DNA of 64,000 bases from Paenarthrobacter sp. JL.01a (GCF_025452095.1 NZ_CP104877.1:3224001-3288000), one strand, 5' to 3'. Positions 48,544 through 56,983 are shown, numbered from the stretch's first letter. Program-made: numbers and translations. The notes: a model not told the origin generated them from the letters alone.

Positions 48544-48936
48544 TCAGCTCCCCGCTGAAGGATCCGTCTGCCACAGCCCCAGGATGTTGCCTTCGGTGTC
48601 CTTGAAGTAGGCGTACCACCCCATGGTTGGCACGGCGTCCTTGCCCTGCACCACTGAACCACCGGCCTGTTCAACCTGGGCGAGGGCAGCATCGACGTCT
48701 GTCACGTCAATGGTGATGATGGGGGTCTTGAGGTTGTCCGTCCGGGGGAACAACGCACCGTTGATGGCTCCGGGTTCTTTCGGCGCACCGGTTTGGTCGT
48801 CCGATTCGGTGGTCAGGGCGATGGTGTAGTCCATGCCTTGCATCGGGCTGAGGTTCCAGCCGAACGTTTTTTGGTAGAAGGCGTTGGCCCTGTCGGTGTC
48901 ATCGGTTGGAATCTCGAAATGCACTATTGCGGCCAT
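48544..48936 (-). CDS. VOC-family (glyoxalase-like) protein
   Basis: A 130-residue small protein of the vicinal-oxygen-chelate superfamily: MAAIVHFEIPTDDTDRANAFYQKTFGW at the start and DTEGNILGLWQTDP at the end are the usual glyoxalase/bleomycin-resistance halves. The second motif has the Glu of EGN, but the classical His metal ligand at the start reads HFEIP. ATG 48936 has AGGAG upstream. It is 46 bases upstream of the CBS gene on the same strand. Substrate unknown. Confidence 0.85.
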   Translation of the reverse strand: MAAIVHFEIPTDDTDRANAFYQKTFGWNLSPMQGMDYTIALTTESDDQTGAPKEPGAINGALFPRTDNLKTPIITIDVTDVDAALAQVEQAGGSVVQGKDAVPTMGWYAYFKDTEGNILGLWQTDPSAGS

Positions 48937-49091
48937 GGCATGCGCTCCTGGTTCCTTGGTTTGTCCCAGCGTTTGTTCCTGGGTTTGGGCGCGGCCCACC
49001 CGCGCCACACCACGGAGTCTAGCCGCGGGCACCGGCGTCGGTAAGGGCTTCGCGGAGCAAATTGTCAGCCCGGCGTGGGACCATTAAGAAC

Positions 49092-50063
49092 ATGACCATT
49101 GCAGAAGCCCCTCCGCTTGTTGCGGCCGCGGCGGACGCATCCATCAGGTGGCATCCGGGCAGTTCCTTCCGCCTGGACCAGACCATGTTTCCGCTGATGC
49201 GCGGCAACGCTGACCCGTCGTTCGCGGCGCATGCGAGTGGTTATTGGATGGCTTTCACGGCCCCTTCCGGTCCGGTGACCCTTCGCCTTTCGGGCGGAGG
49301 CCTGGGTCCTGATTCGTTCGTGGACGCACTGGCCTGGGGGCCGGGCGCCGCGGACGCCGTGGCAGGAGTGCCACGGTTGCTGGGCGCCGATGACGACTGG
49401 TCCGCTTTCGATGACCCGGCTTTCCACGCCACGCTTCCGCGCCGCGTTACAGAATCACGACGCCGGAACCTGGCTGTGCGCCTGCCCTCCACCGGGCGGG
49501 TGGTTGACTCACTGGTGCCCACCATTTTGGAGCAAAAGGTCACCACGTTGGAGGCAAGGCGCGGGTACCGGTACCTGTTGTACCGCTACGGAACCCCCGC
49601 ACCGGGAAAAGCCCCGGCGGGTCTCCTCGTCCCACCCACCGCCCGGCAATGGCTGGCCATTCCGTCCTGGGAGTGGCACAAGGCAGGGGTTGGACCACAG
49701 CGTTCGGCGACGGTCATGCGGGCGCTGCAATCCGCCGTCGCCCTTGAACGCCTGGCCGCTCTGGACTCGGTGCAGGCCGGCGCCAAGCTGCAGACGATCC
49801 CCGGAATCGGTGTCTGGACCGCAGCGGAGGTCGTCCAGCGGACCCATGGTTGCCCCGATTCAATCTCCGTGGGCGACTACCACTTGGCGTCCTACGTGGG
49901 CTACGCGTTGACCGGGCAGAAAACGGACGATGCCGGCATGATCGAGCTGCTCGAGCCCTGGCGCGGACAGAGGCAACGGCTGGTCCGGATGCTGTACCTG
50001 AGCGGCTTCCGCAAACCCACCTTCGGCCCCCGAATGACAGTGCAGGACCACCGCCGCCACTAG
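49092..50063 (+). CDS. DNA-3-methyladenine glycosylase II-like (AlkA-type)
   Basis: A 323-residue HhH-GPD glycosylase. The helix-hairpin-helix and catalytic Asp are in LQTIPGIGVWTAAEVVQRTHGCPDSISVGDYHLASY in parts (about residues 235-275), with the Asp of VGD. An N-terminal AlkA_N-like domain precedes, and LPSTGRVVDSLVPTILEQKV is the usual helix before HhH. It would excise alkylated purines in base-excision repair. The ATG at 49092 (MTIAEAPPLV) fits. It diverges from the VOC gene and converges with the acyl-CoA synthetase. Confidence 0.88.
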   Translation: MTIAEAPPLVAAAADASIRWHPGSSFRLDQTMFPLMRGNADPSFAAHASGYWMAFTAPSGPVTLRLSGGGLGPDSFVDALAWGPGAADAVAGVPRLLGADDDWSAFDDPAFHATLPRRVTESRRRNLAVRLPSTGRVVDSLVPTILEQKVTTLEARRGYRYLLYRYGTPAPGKAPAGLLVPPTARQWLAIPSWEWHKAGVGPQRSATVMRALQSAVALERLAALDSVQAGAKLQTIPGIGVWTAAEVVQRTHGCPDSISVGDYHLASYVGYALTGQKTDDAGMIELLEPWRGQRQRLVRMLYLSGFRKPTFGPRMTVQDHRRH

Positions 50064-50078
50064 GGCAACGCGTTGTTT

Positions 50079-51755
50079 TTACAAGTGGAGGCGGGACACG
50101 GCTTCCTGGCGCATATCCACTTTGCGGACTTTCCCGGAAACGGTCATCGGGAAGCTCTCGCGGACGTCGATGTAGCGCGGAATCTTGTAGTGGGCCAGCT
50201 TGCCCCGGCAGTACTCGGCCAGGTCATCAGCCGTCAGGGGCCCGGCGCCGGGCTTGAGGATGATGCACGCCATCAGTTCCTCGCCGTACTTCGCATCCGG
50301 AACCCCGATCACCTGGACATCCTGGATGGAAGGGTGCAGGTAGAGGAATTCCTCGATCTCACGCGGGTAGATGTTCTCCCCACCACGGATCACCATGTCC
50401 TTGATCCGGCCTTCGATCACGAGGTAGCCGTCCTCATCCATGCGCGCCAGGTCCCCGGTGTGCATCCACCCTTCGGCGTCGATGGCTTCTGCGGTCTTGT
50501 CCGGCTGGCCCCAGTAACCCTGCATCACGGCATACCCGCGCGTGCAGAGCTCGCCGATCACACCACGTTCCACCACTTCGCCAGACCCCGGATCCACAAT
50601 CCTGCTCTCCAGGTGCGGCATGGTCCGGCCCACCGTGGACGTCCGCTGTTCCAGGGTGTCCCCTGCCCGCGTCATGGTGGACACGGGCGAGGTCTCGGTC
50701 ATGCCGTAGCAGATGGCCACGTCCACCATGTGCATCTCATCGATCACCCGCCGCATCACCTCGATGGGACACAGTGAACCCGCCATCACACCGGTGCGCA
50801 GTGTAGAGAGGTCATAGGAGCAGAAATCCCCCAGCGCCAGCTCTGCGATGAACATCGTCGGCACCCCGTACAGCGAGGTCCCACCGAAATCCTGGACCGC
50901 TTCCAGCGCCGCCGATGGGTTGAAACCCCGGCCCGGAATGATCGTGGCGGCCCCGAAACTAAGCGCGTTCAGGTTCCCGATCACCATGCCGAAACAGTGG
51001 TAGAACGGCACCGGTATCACCACGCGGTCATGCTCGGTGTAACCCAGCAGGCGCCCGATGGAGTGCCCGTTGTTGAGGATGTTGTGGTGCGTCAGCGTTG
51101 CGCCCTTCGGAAATCCGGTGGTCCCCGAGGTGTATTGCAGATTGATGGGATCGTGCGGGTTTAGTTCCGCCATGCGCTCACGCAGCGCTGAAAGTCCGAC
51201 GCCGTCAGCCCGGGTCAGGAGCTCGGCATAGCTCAGTTCGTGGCCGGCTTCGGGGACGCCCGCCGTCAGTCCAGCGGTCGGATCACCGGGAAGGAAGACA
51301 ATCTCTTTGAGTTCAGGGCACCTCCCGGCGACGTCCCTGGCCATGCCGATGTAGTCGCTGTTCTTGTCCTTGGGCGCAGTGATCAACATCCGCATGCCGT
51401 TCTGTTTCACCACGAATTCGAGTTCGTGGCTCCGGTACGCGGGGTTCACATTCACCAACACCGCCCCCACTTTGGCAGTGGCGTACTGCAGGATGGTCCA
51501 CTCGGCACAATTTGGACTCCAGATGCCGATCCGCTCACCCTTTGCCACGCCCACGGCGAGCAGCGCGCGGGCGAGGCGATCGACGTCGTCGTTCAGCTTT
51601 TGGTAGCTCCAGCGGCGGGCTTCACCGCCCGGCGAGGCGGCGGCCTCGATGAGCGCGTCACGCAAAGGAAATTTGGCGGCTACGCGCTCGAAATTGGCGC
51701 CAATGGTCTCTTCGAGCAACGGGACGTCGGTGTCTCCGGCGGTGTAGGACAACAT
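50079..51755 (-). CDS. Acyl-CoA synthetase (AMP-binding, FadD-like)
   Basis: A 558-residue ANL-superfamily ligase. The P-loop LQYTSGTTGFPKGATLTH (about residues 200-217), A8 region HTGDLARMDEDGYLVIEGRIKDMVIRGGENIYPREIEEFL in parts (about 420-460) and the C-terminal Lys in VSGKVRKVDMR are intact. It activates a medium- or long-chain fatty acid to acyl-CoA by way of an acyl-AMP. It is alone on its strand, with a divergent promoter facing the Abm gene. The identity within the FadD group cannot be told. Confidence 0.9.
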   Translation of the reverse strand: MLSYTAGDTDVPLLEETIGANFERVAAKFPLRDALIEAAASPGGEARRWSYQKLNDDVDRLARALLAVGVAKGERIGIWSPNCAEWTILQYATAKVGAVLVNVNPAYRSHELEFVVKQNGMRMLITAPKDKNSDYIGMARDVAGRCPELKEIVFLPGDPTAGLTAGVPEAGHELSYAELLTRADGVGLSALRERMAELNPHDPINLQYTSGTTGFPKGATLTHHNILNNGHSIGRLLGYTEHDRVVIPVPFYHCFGMVIGNLNALSFGAATIIPGRGFNPSAALEAVQDFGGTSLYGVPTMFIAELALGDFCSYDLSTLRTGVMAGSLCPIEVMRRVIDEMHMVDVAICYGMTETSPVSTMTRAGDTLEQRTSTVGRTMPHLESRIVDPGSGEVVERGVIGELCTRGYAVMQGYWGQPDKTAEAIDAEGWMHTGDLARMDEDGYLVIEGRIKDMVIRGGENIYPREIEEFLYLHPSIQDVQVIGVPDAKYGEELMACIILKPGAGPLTADDLAEYCRGKLAHYKIPRYIDVRESFPMTVSGKVRKVDMRQEAVSRLHL

Positions 51756-51838
51756 GACGGAACGCTACCAAGCCCTGCCGCGCAACAGAACCGTAACCAC
51801 CTCCAAGGCAGCCGTGTCCTGCCGGTAGGGTTGGACCC

Positions 51839-52117
51839 ATGAGTGCACCCATTGACCTGAAGGCTACGTTCATCCCCAACGAAGGCGAGTTCTTCCGCGT
51901 GAAGCTCGCGCTGGAAATCGCCATTGACGAGGTAGTCAACGAGCCCGGCTGCATCCGTTACGAACTGACTGAAGCCACTGAAGAAAAACTTGTCCTCACC
52001 GAACGCTGGGAATCCGAGGAACTGCTGGAGAAGCACTCCAAGGGCATCGCGGTGCAGGACCTGAACGAGTCCCTCAGCGCTTTGCTGGCCGAGCCTGTGC
52101 AGCTGGAACGTCTCTAG
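51839..52117 (+). CDS. Antibiotic biosynthesis monooxygenase-like (Abm) protein
   Basis: A 92-residue ferredoxin-fold protein of the ABM/YgiN quinol monooxygenase family: MSAPIDLKATFIPNEGEFF and the AIDEVVNEPGCIRYELTE helix with ERWESEELLEKHSKG are typical. Such dimers act on quinols or heme-related aromatics without a cofactor. It lies next to a divergent acyl-CoA synthetase and convergent thioredoxin gene, which does not help in assignment. Confidence 0.85.
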   Translation: MSAPIDLKATFIPNEGEFFRVKLALEIAIDEVVNEPGCIRYELTEATEEKLVLTERWESEELLEKHSKGIAVQDLNESLSALLAEPVQLERL

Positions 52118-52138
52118 CTCCGCCAGTTCGCCTTAAAC

Positions 52139-52174
52139 CATCGAGGTCGCCGGAAATTTCCGGCGACCTCGATG
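52139..52174. terminator. Perfect 36-base palindrome between convergent genes
   Basis: CATCGAGGTCGCCGGAAA (52139-52156) is followed directly by its exact reverse complement (52157-52174). The palindrome lies between the stop codons of the Abm and thioredoxin genes. With no loop, the RNA hairpin would need a few opened bases at AAATTT. Bidirectional terminator most likely. Confidence 0.75.
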
Positions 52175-52202
52175 TATTTCCAGCGATTTCGCCGGATAGG
52201 GT

Positions 52203-52580
52203 CTAGTTTTCCTGCGCCTCGGCACGGGCCTTGGCAACGTGGGCGTGGACTTCTTCCATGTCCAGGCCCTTCACGGCCTCAATGACCTGTTCAAGCTGCT
52301 GGGCGTTCAGGGCGCCGGGCTGCGAGAAGACGAGCACCTTTTCGCGGAAGGCCATCAGCGTGGGGATGGACGTGATCCCGGCCTCCGCTGCGAGCTGCTG
52401 CTCGGCTTCGGTGTCCACCTTGGCGAAGAACACGTCGGAGTGCTTTTCCGATGCCGCTCCATACGTGGGCGCGAACTGCCGGCAGGGGCCGCACCATGCG
52501 GCCCAGAAATCCACGAGGACAATGTCGTTCTCCTCGATGGTCGATGCGAACTGTTCACCAGTGATGTCAACTGTAGCCAT
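52203..52580 (-). CDS. Thioredoxin
   Basis: A 125-residue thioredoxin fold with the redox motif AAWCGPCRQFAP (C30, C33), followed by the cis-Pro region GITSIPTLMAFR. The C-terminal tail of about 20 residues is longer than in E. coli TrxA. It reduces protein disulfides with electrons from thioredoxin reductase, which is encoded elsewhere. Its start ATG has weak RBS context. Confidence 0.92.
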   Translation of the reverse strand: MATVDITGEQFASTIEENDIVLVDFWAAWCGPCRQFAPTYGAASEKHSDVFFAKVDTEAEQQLAAEAGITSIPTLMAFREKVLVFSQPGALNAQQLEQVIEAVKGLDMEEVHAHVAKARAEAQEN

Positions 52581-52703
52581 ACTTCCACCGTACGCGTCCC
52601 TGCCCGGTAAGTCCCGTGGAAGGGTGGCCTGTTCGCTTCCCGCGTCACCGGGAATAAAAGCCCGGTCCCGCGCTTCGGAGTCTCTTGATTCGGACTGAAC
52701 AAG

Positions 52704-52721
52704 TGTTTAACGTATTAAACA
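52704..52721. promoter_or_regulatory. Putative TetR operator overlapping the repressor's start codon
   Basis: Arms TGTTTAA and TTAAACA surround a four-base CGTA centre. The last base of the right arm is the A of the ATG of the TetR gene, so binding would block its own promoter or initiation. Plausible autoregulatory operator controlling the three-gene export operon. Confidence 0.6.
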
Positions 52722-53395
52722 TGCGTTCAACCGCAGACGATCTAACTACCCGGGCACGCATCCGTGACGCCGCCATCGGGCTCTTTGGTCGTGAGGGATT
52801 CGCCCGTGCGACTGTACGTTCCGTCGCAGCCGAGGCCGGAGTCAGTCCAGGGCTTGTCATCCACCATTTCGGCAGCAAAGCAGGTTTGCGGGATGCCTGC
52901 GATGAGCATGTCCTTTCCCAAACAGCCACGCAGGGACGGGAGAAAACGGATCCGGGCTCCACAGGCAGACTCATCCAGGATTACCTGAACAATCCGCACG
53001 ACTACGCCAATGAGATCGCCTATATCCGCCAGTCCCTCAGTGACGAGTCGGATGCCGGCGACGCCTTCTTCGACGGGGTTGTCAACCAAACGGAGGACAT
53101 CATCCACACGGGCATCCAAGCCGGGACTATCCGGGTCTTCGAGAATGTCCGGGCCATCGCCGTCGTTATTGCCTCCAACAGCCTGTCCGTGCTCATGCTG
53201 GGCCGTCACGTCTCCCGGGCGCTGGGCACCCCCGTAGCCGAACCGCACGGCATCGGCCCGGACTTATTGCGGCATCTGACGTTGCCCGCGCTCGACATTT
53301 ACACCCATGGTTTCTACGCGGACGCGCGGTTCCTGAACGCAGCCCGCGAAGCGCTTGAAGAAAACAACAACAACGGAAGGGAGCATGCCCCGTGA
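52721..53395 (+). CDS. TetR-family regulator of an ABC exporter
   Basis: A 224-residue regulator with DAAIGLFGREGFARATVRSVAAEAGVSPGLVIHHF in parts, the TetR HTH (about residues 15-50). The ATG at 52721 is preferred over an in-frame TTG at 52685, as the palindrome between them would then be within the coding part. The stop overlaps the GTG of the ATPase gene, so it is first gene of an operon TetR-ATPase-permease. It likely represses the exporter until a drug or lipid binds. Confidence 0.87.
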   Translation: MRSTADDLTTRARIRDAAIGLFGREGFARATVRSVAAEAGVSPGLVIHHFGSKAGLRDACDEHVLSQTATQGREKTDPGSTGRLIQDYLNNPHDYANEIAYIRQSLSDESDAGDAFFDGVVNQTEDIIHTGIQAGTIRVFENVRAIAVVIASNSLSVLMLGRHVSRALGTPVAEPHGIGPDLLRHLTLPALDIYTHGFYADARFLNAAREALEENNNNGREHAP

Positions 53396-54387
53396 CCGAG
53401 GCAATCGTCGTCGAGGGGTTGCGCAAAAGGTTCGGACAGCGCGAGGTTCTGCACGGATTGGATTTCGCTGTGGAGTCCGGGACAGTCTTCGGGGTAATCG
53501 GGCCGAACGGGGCGGGTAAAACCACCACCATGCGCTGTCTGTTGGACATCATCCGACCCAGCGCCGGATCCATCTCCATCCTGGGGCAGGATCCGAGGCG
53601 GTCGGGGACCGCGTTGCGCAGGCGCATCGGGTATTTGCCCGGAGAGCTGCACTTGGAAAACCGCACCACAGGCCGCCGGATGCTGGAACATTTTGCCGAC
53701 ATCAGCGGACCAGTGGACCAGCGGCACGTCAACGATCTCGCCGACCGGCTCCAGCTGGACCTGGACCGCCAGACCCGCAAGCTCTCCAAGGGCAACAAGC
53801 AAAAACTCGGGCTGCTGCAGGCTTTCATGCACAAACCCGAACTTCTCATCCTGGACGAACCCACCAGCGGCCTTGATCCCTTGGTCCAGCAGGTGTTCCA
53901 CGCCATGGTCCGCGAGGCCGTGGATGGGGGCGCCACGGTGTTCCTCAGTTCGCACGTGCTGAGCGAGGTCCAGCAGGCAGCGGATGCCGTAGCCATCCTT
54001 CGCGACGGCGGGATCGTCACTGTTTCCACCGTCGAGGCCCTGAGGACGGCAGCGGTGAGGCAGCTTCGCTTCAACAGCACTGGAACAGAAGCGCACGACG
54101 TCGGCGCGCTGCTGGCCAGGGTGCCGGGCGTCGCCAACGTAGCGGTACGGGAGCTGCCGTCCGATGGGCACACCGCCGGGACGGTGGAAGCCACGGCCAC
54201 ATTGTCCGGCCATGTCCAGCCATTGGTCCAGGAGCTGGCCAAGCTGAACCTGACGGACCTGGTGTTGGAGGAGCCGGATCTGGAGGAAGCCGTCCTGACG
54301 CTCTACACGGGCGACGAAAGTCCTTCCTCCCGTGAAGAATCACCGCGCAGAGCCCTAAAGCAACCGGAAGGAGCCCACCATGCCTAA
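53392..54387 (+). CDS. ABC exporter ATP-binding protein (CcmA/DrrA-like)
   Basis: A 331-residue ATPase. Walker A GPNGAGKTT (about residue 38), signature LSKGNKQKLG, Walker B LLILDEPTSGLDPLVQ and H-loop SSHVLSEV are intact. GTG start overlaps the TetR stop. The C-terminal region (about 220-320) holds the extra domain seen in DrrA/BcrA-type exporters. It pairs with the six-helix permease downstream, whose start overlaps its last codons by 8 bases. Confidence 0.92.
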   Translation: MTEAIVVEGLRKRFGQREVLHGLDFAVESGTVFGVIGPNGAGKTTTMRCLLDIIRPSAGSISILGQDPRRSGTALRRRIGYLPGELHLENRTTGRRMLEHFADISGPVDQRHVNDLADRLQLDLDRQTRKLSKGNKQKLGLLQAFMHKPELLILDEPTSGLDPLVQQVFHAMVREAVDGGATVFLSSHVLSEVQQAADAVAILRDGGIVTVSTVEALRTAAVRQLRFNSTGTEAHDVGALLARVPGVANVAVRELPSDGHTAGTVEATATLSGHVQPLVQELAKLNLTDLVLEEPDLEEAVLTLYTGDESPSSREESPRRALKQPEGAHHA

Positions 54388-55180
54388 GCCACTGCCGCTG
54401 TTCACGAAGGCACTGACGGATTCGTGGCGTTCCACCCTGGCGTGGGCTGTGGGTCTGACGGGTGCCATCATGCTGTACCTGCCCCTGTATCCCTCCATCG
54501 GCGGCAGCTCCCAAATGCAGCAAATGATCGATGCCCTCCCACAAGGCATGACCAAGGCCTTGAACTACGACCAAATCGCAACCGGTCCCGGCTACACCCA
54601 GGCAACCTTGTTCGGGCTCATCGGGTTCCTGCTGATGTCCATGGCTTCGGTGGGTTGGGGTGCGGCAGCTGTGGGCGGCGACGAAGAGTCCGGGCTCCTG
54701 GAGCTGACCTTGGCCCATAGCGTGACGCGCGTACAGATCGTACTGGAGCGGGCGCTGGCGCTGATCGTTCGTATCGCGATCCTCACGGCCCTTGTCTTCG
54801 TGCTGGTGCTGGTACTGAACGGACCCGCCCAACTGAACATCGACGTCGGACATCTTGCCGGCGCGGTGCTGCTGTTTGCTGCCTTGGCCCTGCTGAGCGG
54901 CACCGCAGCGTTGTTTGTCGGTGCCCTGAGTGGACGGAAGGTGTACGGAGTCGCGGCCGGTGCTGCCGTGGCGGTCCTCGGGTACGTTTTCAACGCAGTC
55001 GGCCGACAAAGCCCCAACGTCGAATGGTTGCTGAACCTCTCTCCGTACCACTGGGCCTACGGCAATTCACCTGTTGCCAACGGGGCCGATTGGGGCGCGG
55101 TAACCGGGCTGTTCGGCATCTCGGTTGCCCTCATTGCGCTGGGAGCCTTTGCCCTGCAACGCCGGGATGTCGGGGTCTAA
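54380..55180 (+). CDS. ABC-2-type exporter permease
   Basis: A 266-residue integral membrane protein with six helices, of the ABC-2 permease class; MPKPLPLFTKALTDSWRSTLAWAVGLT at the start and LLNLSPYHWAYGNSPVANGADWGAVTGL near the end are typical of this exporter group. GGAAGGAG precedes the ATG. Works with the DrrA-like ATPase, likely to expel a hydrophobic compound. Its stop overlaps the end of the convergent thioesterase by four bases. Confidence 0.88.
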   Translation: MPKPLPLFTKALTDSWRSTLAWAVGLTGAIMLYLPLYPSIGGSSQMQQMIDALPQGMTKALNYDQIATGPGYTQATLFGLIGFLLMSMASVGWGAAAVGGDEESGLLELTLAHSVTRVQIVLERALALIVRIAILTALVFVLVLVLNGPAQLNIDVGHLAGAVLLFAALALLSGTAALFVGALSGRKVYGVAAGAAVAVLGYVFNAVGRQSPNVEWLLNLSPYHWAYGNSPVANGADWGAVTGLFGISVALIALGAFALQRRDVGV

Positions 55181-55722
55181 CTCCACACGTGAGGCGCGGG
55201 ACGGCGGGCCCCAGGCAGTCCGTTGTTCCCGCGCCACTCGTGGATCCACTCCGGCAGTTCAAGATCGGCCGGCGGCGCACCAAACTCGGCGATGATCTCT
55301 TCCTGGGACACCGGTTTGCCGTTGGCCACCAGGCGTGTGGCGATGTAGGCGCGTGCGTAGATCTCTCCGTCCACCACCATGCGCTGCTCGAAGTAGATGG
55401 CTTTGGTGTCCAGGCCAATGATGCGGGTTTCAATGGTGTAGTGCTGCCACAGCTGCAAGGACTTCCGGAAGGCGATGGTCTCCCCTGCTGCAACAGGGCT
55501 CCAGCCCCGCTTACGCATTTTGCCCCAGACCCCGCTGCGCACCATGAGGTCGAAGCGACCCAGATCCATCAGGGAAAAGTACATGCCGTTGTTGACGTGC
55601 ATGGCGATGTCAATGTCCGTGGGAAGCACACGCAAAGGCAGCGAGGATTCTTCCCAGACGCCCAAGGGCGAGCGCTTGGCGGACGTGAACAGCAGCATGA
55701 GGGTACGTAGAAGCAGGTGCAT
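55177..55722 (-). CDS. Acyl-CoA thioesterase, hot-dog fold (Them6-like)
   Basis: A 181-residue hot-dog thioesterase. LPTDIDIAMHVNNGMYFSLMDLGRFDLMV is the 4HBT motif with the Asp/His-Asn-Asn pattern, and ETRIIGLDTKAIYFEQRMV follows. ATGs at 55749, 55731 and 55722 are in frame; the first lies inside a palindrome, and MHLLLRTLMLLF (55722) seems the family start. It hydrolyses acyl-CoA. The 20-base perfect palindrome in its promoter suggests a dedicated fatty-acid-type regulator elsewhere in the genome. Confidence 0.85.
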   Translation of the reverse strand: MHLLLRTLMLLFTSAKRSPLGVWEESSLPLRVLPTDIDIAMHVNNGMYFSLMDLGRFDLMVRSGVWGKMRKRGWSPVAAGETIAFRKSLQLWQHYTIETRIIGLDTKAIYFEQRMVVDGEIYARAYIATRLVANGKPVSQEEIIAEFGAPPADLELPEWIHEWRGNNGLPGARRPAPHVWS

Positions 55723-55729
55723 GGCAGCC

Positions 55730-55749
55730 ATGTTACCCGCGGGTAACAT
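55730..55749. promoter_or_regulatory. Perfect 20-bp palindrome upstream of the thioesterase
   Basis: ATGTTACCCGCGGGTAACAT is its own reverse complement. It lies 8-27 bases upstream of the preferred start at 55722 (or overlaps earlier ATGs), which is the place of an operator rather than of a terminator. No second copy was noticed within this window. The cognate regulator is not adjacent. Confidence 0.6.
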
Positions 55750-55929
55750 TCAGCGGAAGGTGCAGCCCGTAATGTGGAATGCCCCTCGGACGGTTGCGTC
55801 CAGAGCAGTGTTCGGCCGCCCACCGGCCACTTTTATGTCCAACGATTGCACTAACGTTTACCGCTGGTTCATCAAAGACGTGCACAATATCTGGAACTCG
55901 TATTGGAAGAACACATCAGGGGGATCCCT

Positions 55930-56148
55930 TTGAGTACGCTGCAAACCACCCGGCCCCACGGCGACGTCTGGCCCGAACTCCAACGCCACCAAGTGGTTGT
56001 GCTCCAGGACGCCCGCGGGAACCGGATTGAGGGAACCCTGGACGGCATGACCGATGACCGCAGCACCCTGTGGATCCAACTCAAGGGTGGCCTTGGACGC
56101 CAGCTGATCCACCACTTGGACGGCTACTGGCTGGAAACGACTGCCTGA
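55930..56148 (+). CDS. Small cytosolic protein of unknown function
   Basis: A 72-residue protein starting at TTG with AGGGGG upstream, spaced 6-7 bases. No helices long enough for a membrane segment; it shows a beta-rich pattern: HQVVVLQDARGNRIEGTLDGM and LWIQLKGGLGRQLIHHLDG. This looks like a small SH3-like or barrel-like domain. Unrecognised family. It is followed by the potassium channel gene 40 bases downstream and could be cotranscribed. Confidence 0.6.
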   Translation: MSTLQTTRPHGDVWPELQRHQVVVLQDARGNRIEGTLDGMTDDRSTLWIQLKGGLGRQLIHHLDGYWLETTA

Positions 56149-56188
56149 TCCTCCTGCCGCAGGGCCGGCCTGTGGCTAGGATTCCCGT

Positions 56189-56947
56189 ATGACTCAAGCG
56201 CGATACCGGGACCTCGTCGAATGGCCACTCATGGCCACGGCACTGATATTCCTCACCGCCTACGCCTGGCAGGTCATCGGTCGCGTCGATGGACCCACGG
56301 CGACCCCACTGGAAATAATTCTCTGGATTACGTGGGGTATCTTCGCCCTGGACTACTTCATCAACCTTTGGCTCGCCGAAGACCGCATGCGATGGTTCCT
56401 CTGGAATCTCCATGAACTCCTGATCGTGGTGCTTCCATTCTTCCGGCCGTTGCGGCTGCTGCGCCTGGTCACCCTGCTCTCGGTTCTGCAGCGGACAGTG
56501 GGCGAAACCCTCCGGGGGCGTGTGGCAACCTACGTCGCCGGAGCGGCTGCCATGCTCATCCTTGTTGGAGCGCTTGCCGTCCTGGATGTTGAGCAGGGCG
56601 CCCCCGACGCCAAGATCCTGACCTTCGGAGACGCAGCCTGGTGGGCCGTCACCACCATCACCACCGTGGGATACGGCGACTTGTATCCGGTCACACCCAT
56701 CGGCAGGGTTGTCGCCGCAGCCCTCATGATGAGCGGCATCGCTGTCCTGGGTATCGTCACTGCCTCCATCGCATCCTGGCTGGTGCAGCGGATTGAGGAG
56801 AATGCCGAAGGCGTGGCGGCCGCTGCCGGCGAAAAGGTGGCGGCAGCCGAGGAGCCCGTGCGGGCCGAAGTGGCTGATCTGGTCAAGGAGATCGCTGCCT
56901 TGCGGCTGGAAATCGCCGAGCTCCGGAAAATCTCCGAGAGACAGTAG
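56189..56947 (+). CDS. Voltage-gated-like potassium channel
   Basis: A 252-residue ion transporter. It has helices S1-S6 with S4-like RPLRLLRLVTLLSVLQR (about residues 86-101), pore helix and selectivity filter TTITTVGYGDLYPVT (155-169), so K+ is the likely ion. The C-terminus (about 205-252) is a charged, probably coiled-coil segment with heptad-like Glu/Lys and Leu (VADLVKEIAALRLEIAEL), suited to tetramer assembly. A typical one-subunit KvAP-like prokaryotic channel. Confidence 0.92.
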   Translation: MTQARYRDLVEWPLMATALIFLTAYAWQVIGRVDGPTATPLEIILWITWGIFALDYFINLWLAEDRMRWFLWNLHELLIVVLPFFRPLRLLRLVTLLSVLQRTVGETLRGRVATYVAGAAAMLILVGALAVLDVEQGAPDAKILTFGDAAWWAVTTITTVGYGDLYPVTPIGRVVAAALMMSGIAVLGIVTASIASWLVQRIEENAEGVAAAAGEKVAAAEEPVRAEVADLVKEIAALRLEIAELRKISERQ

Positions 56948-56983
56948 GCAAGAAGCCGCCCCATCCGGGAAAACCCGCAAGCA

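Noticed and set aside
47140..48558. 472-codon frame antisense to the CBS gene
   Set aside because: Shadow of the CBS gene; no motifs and no RBS.
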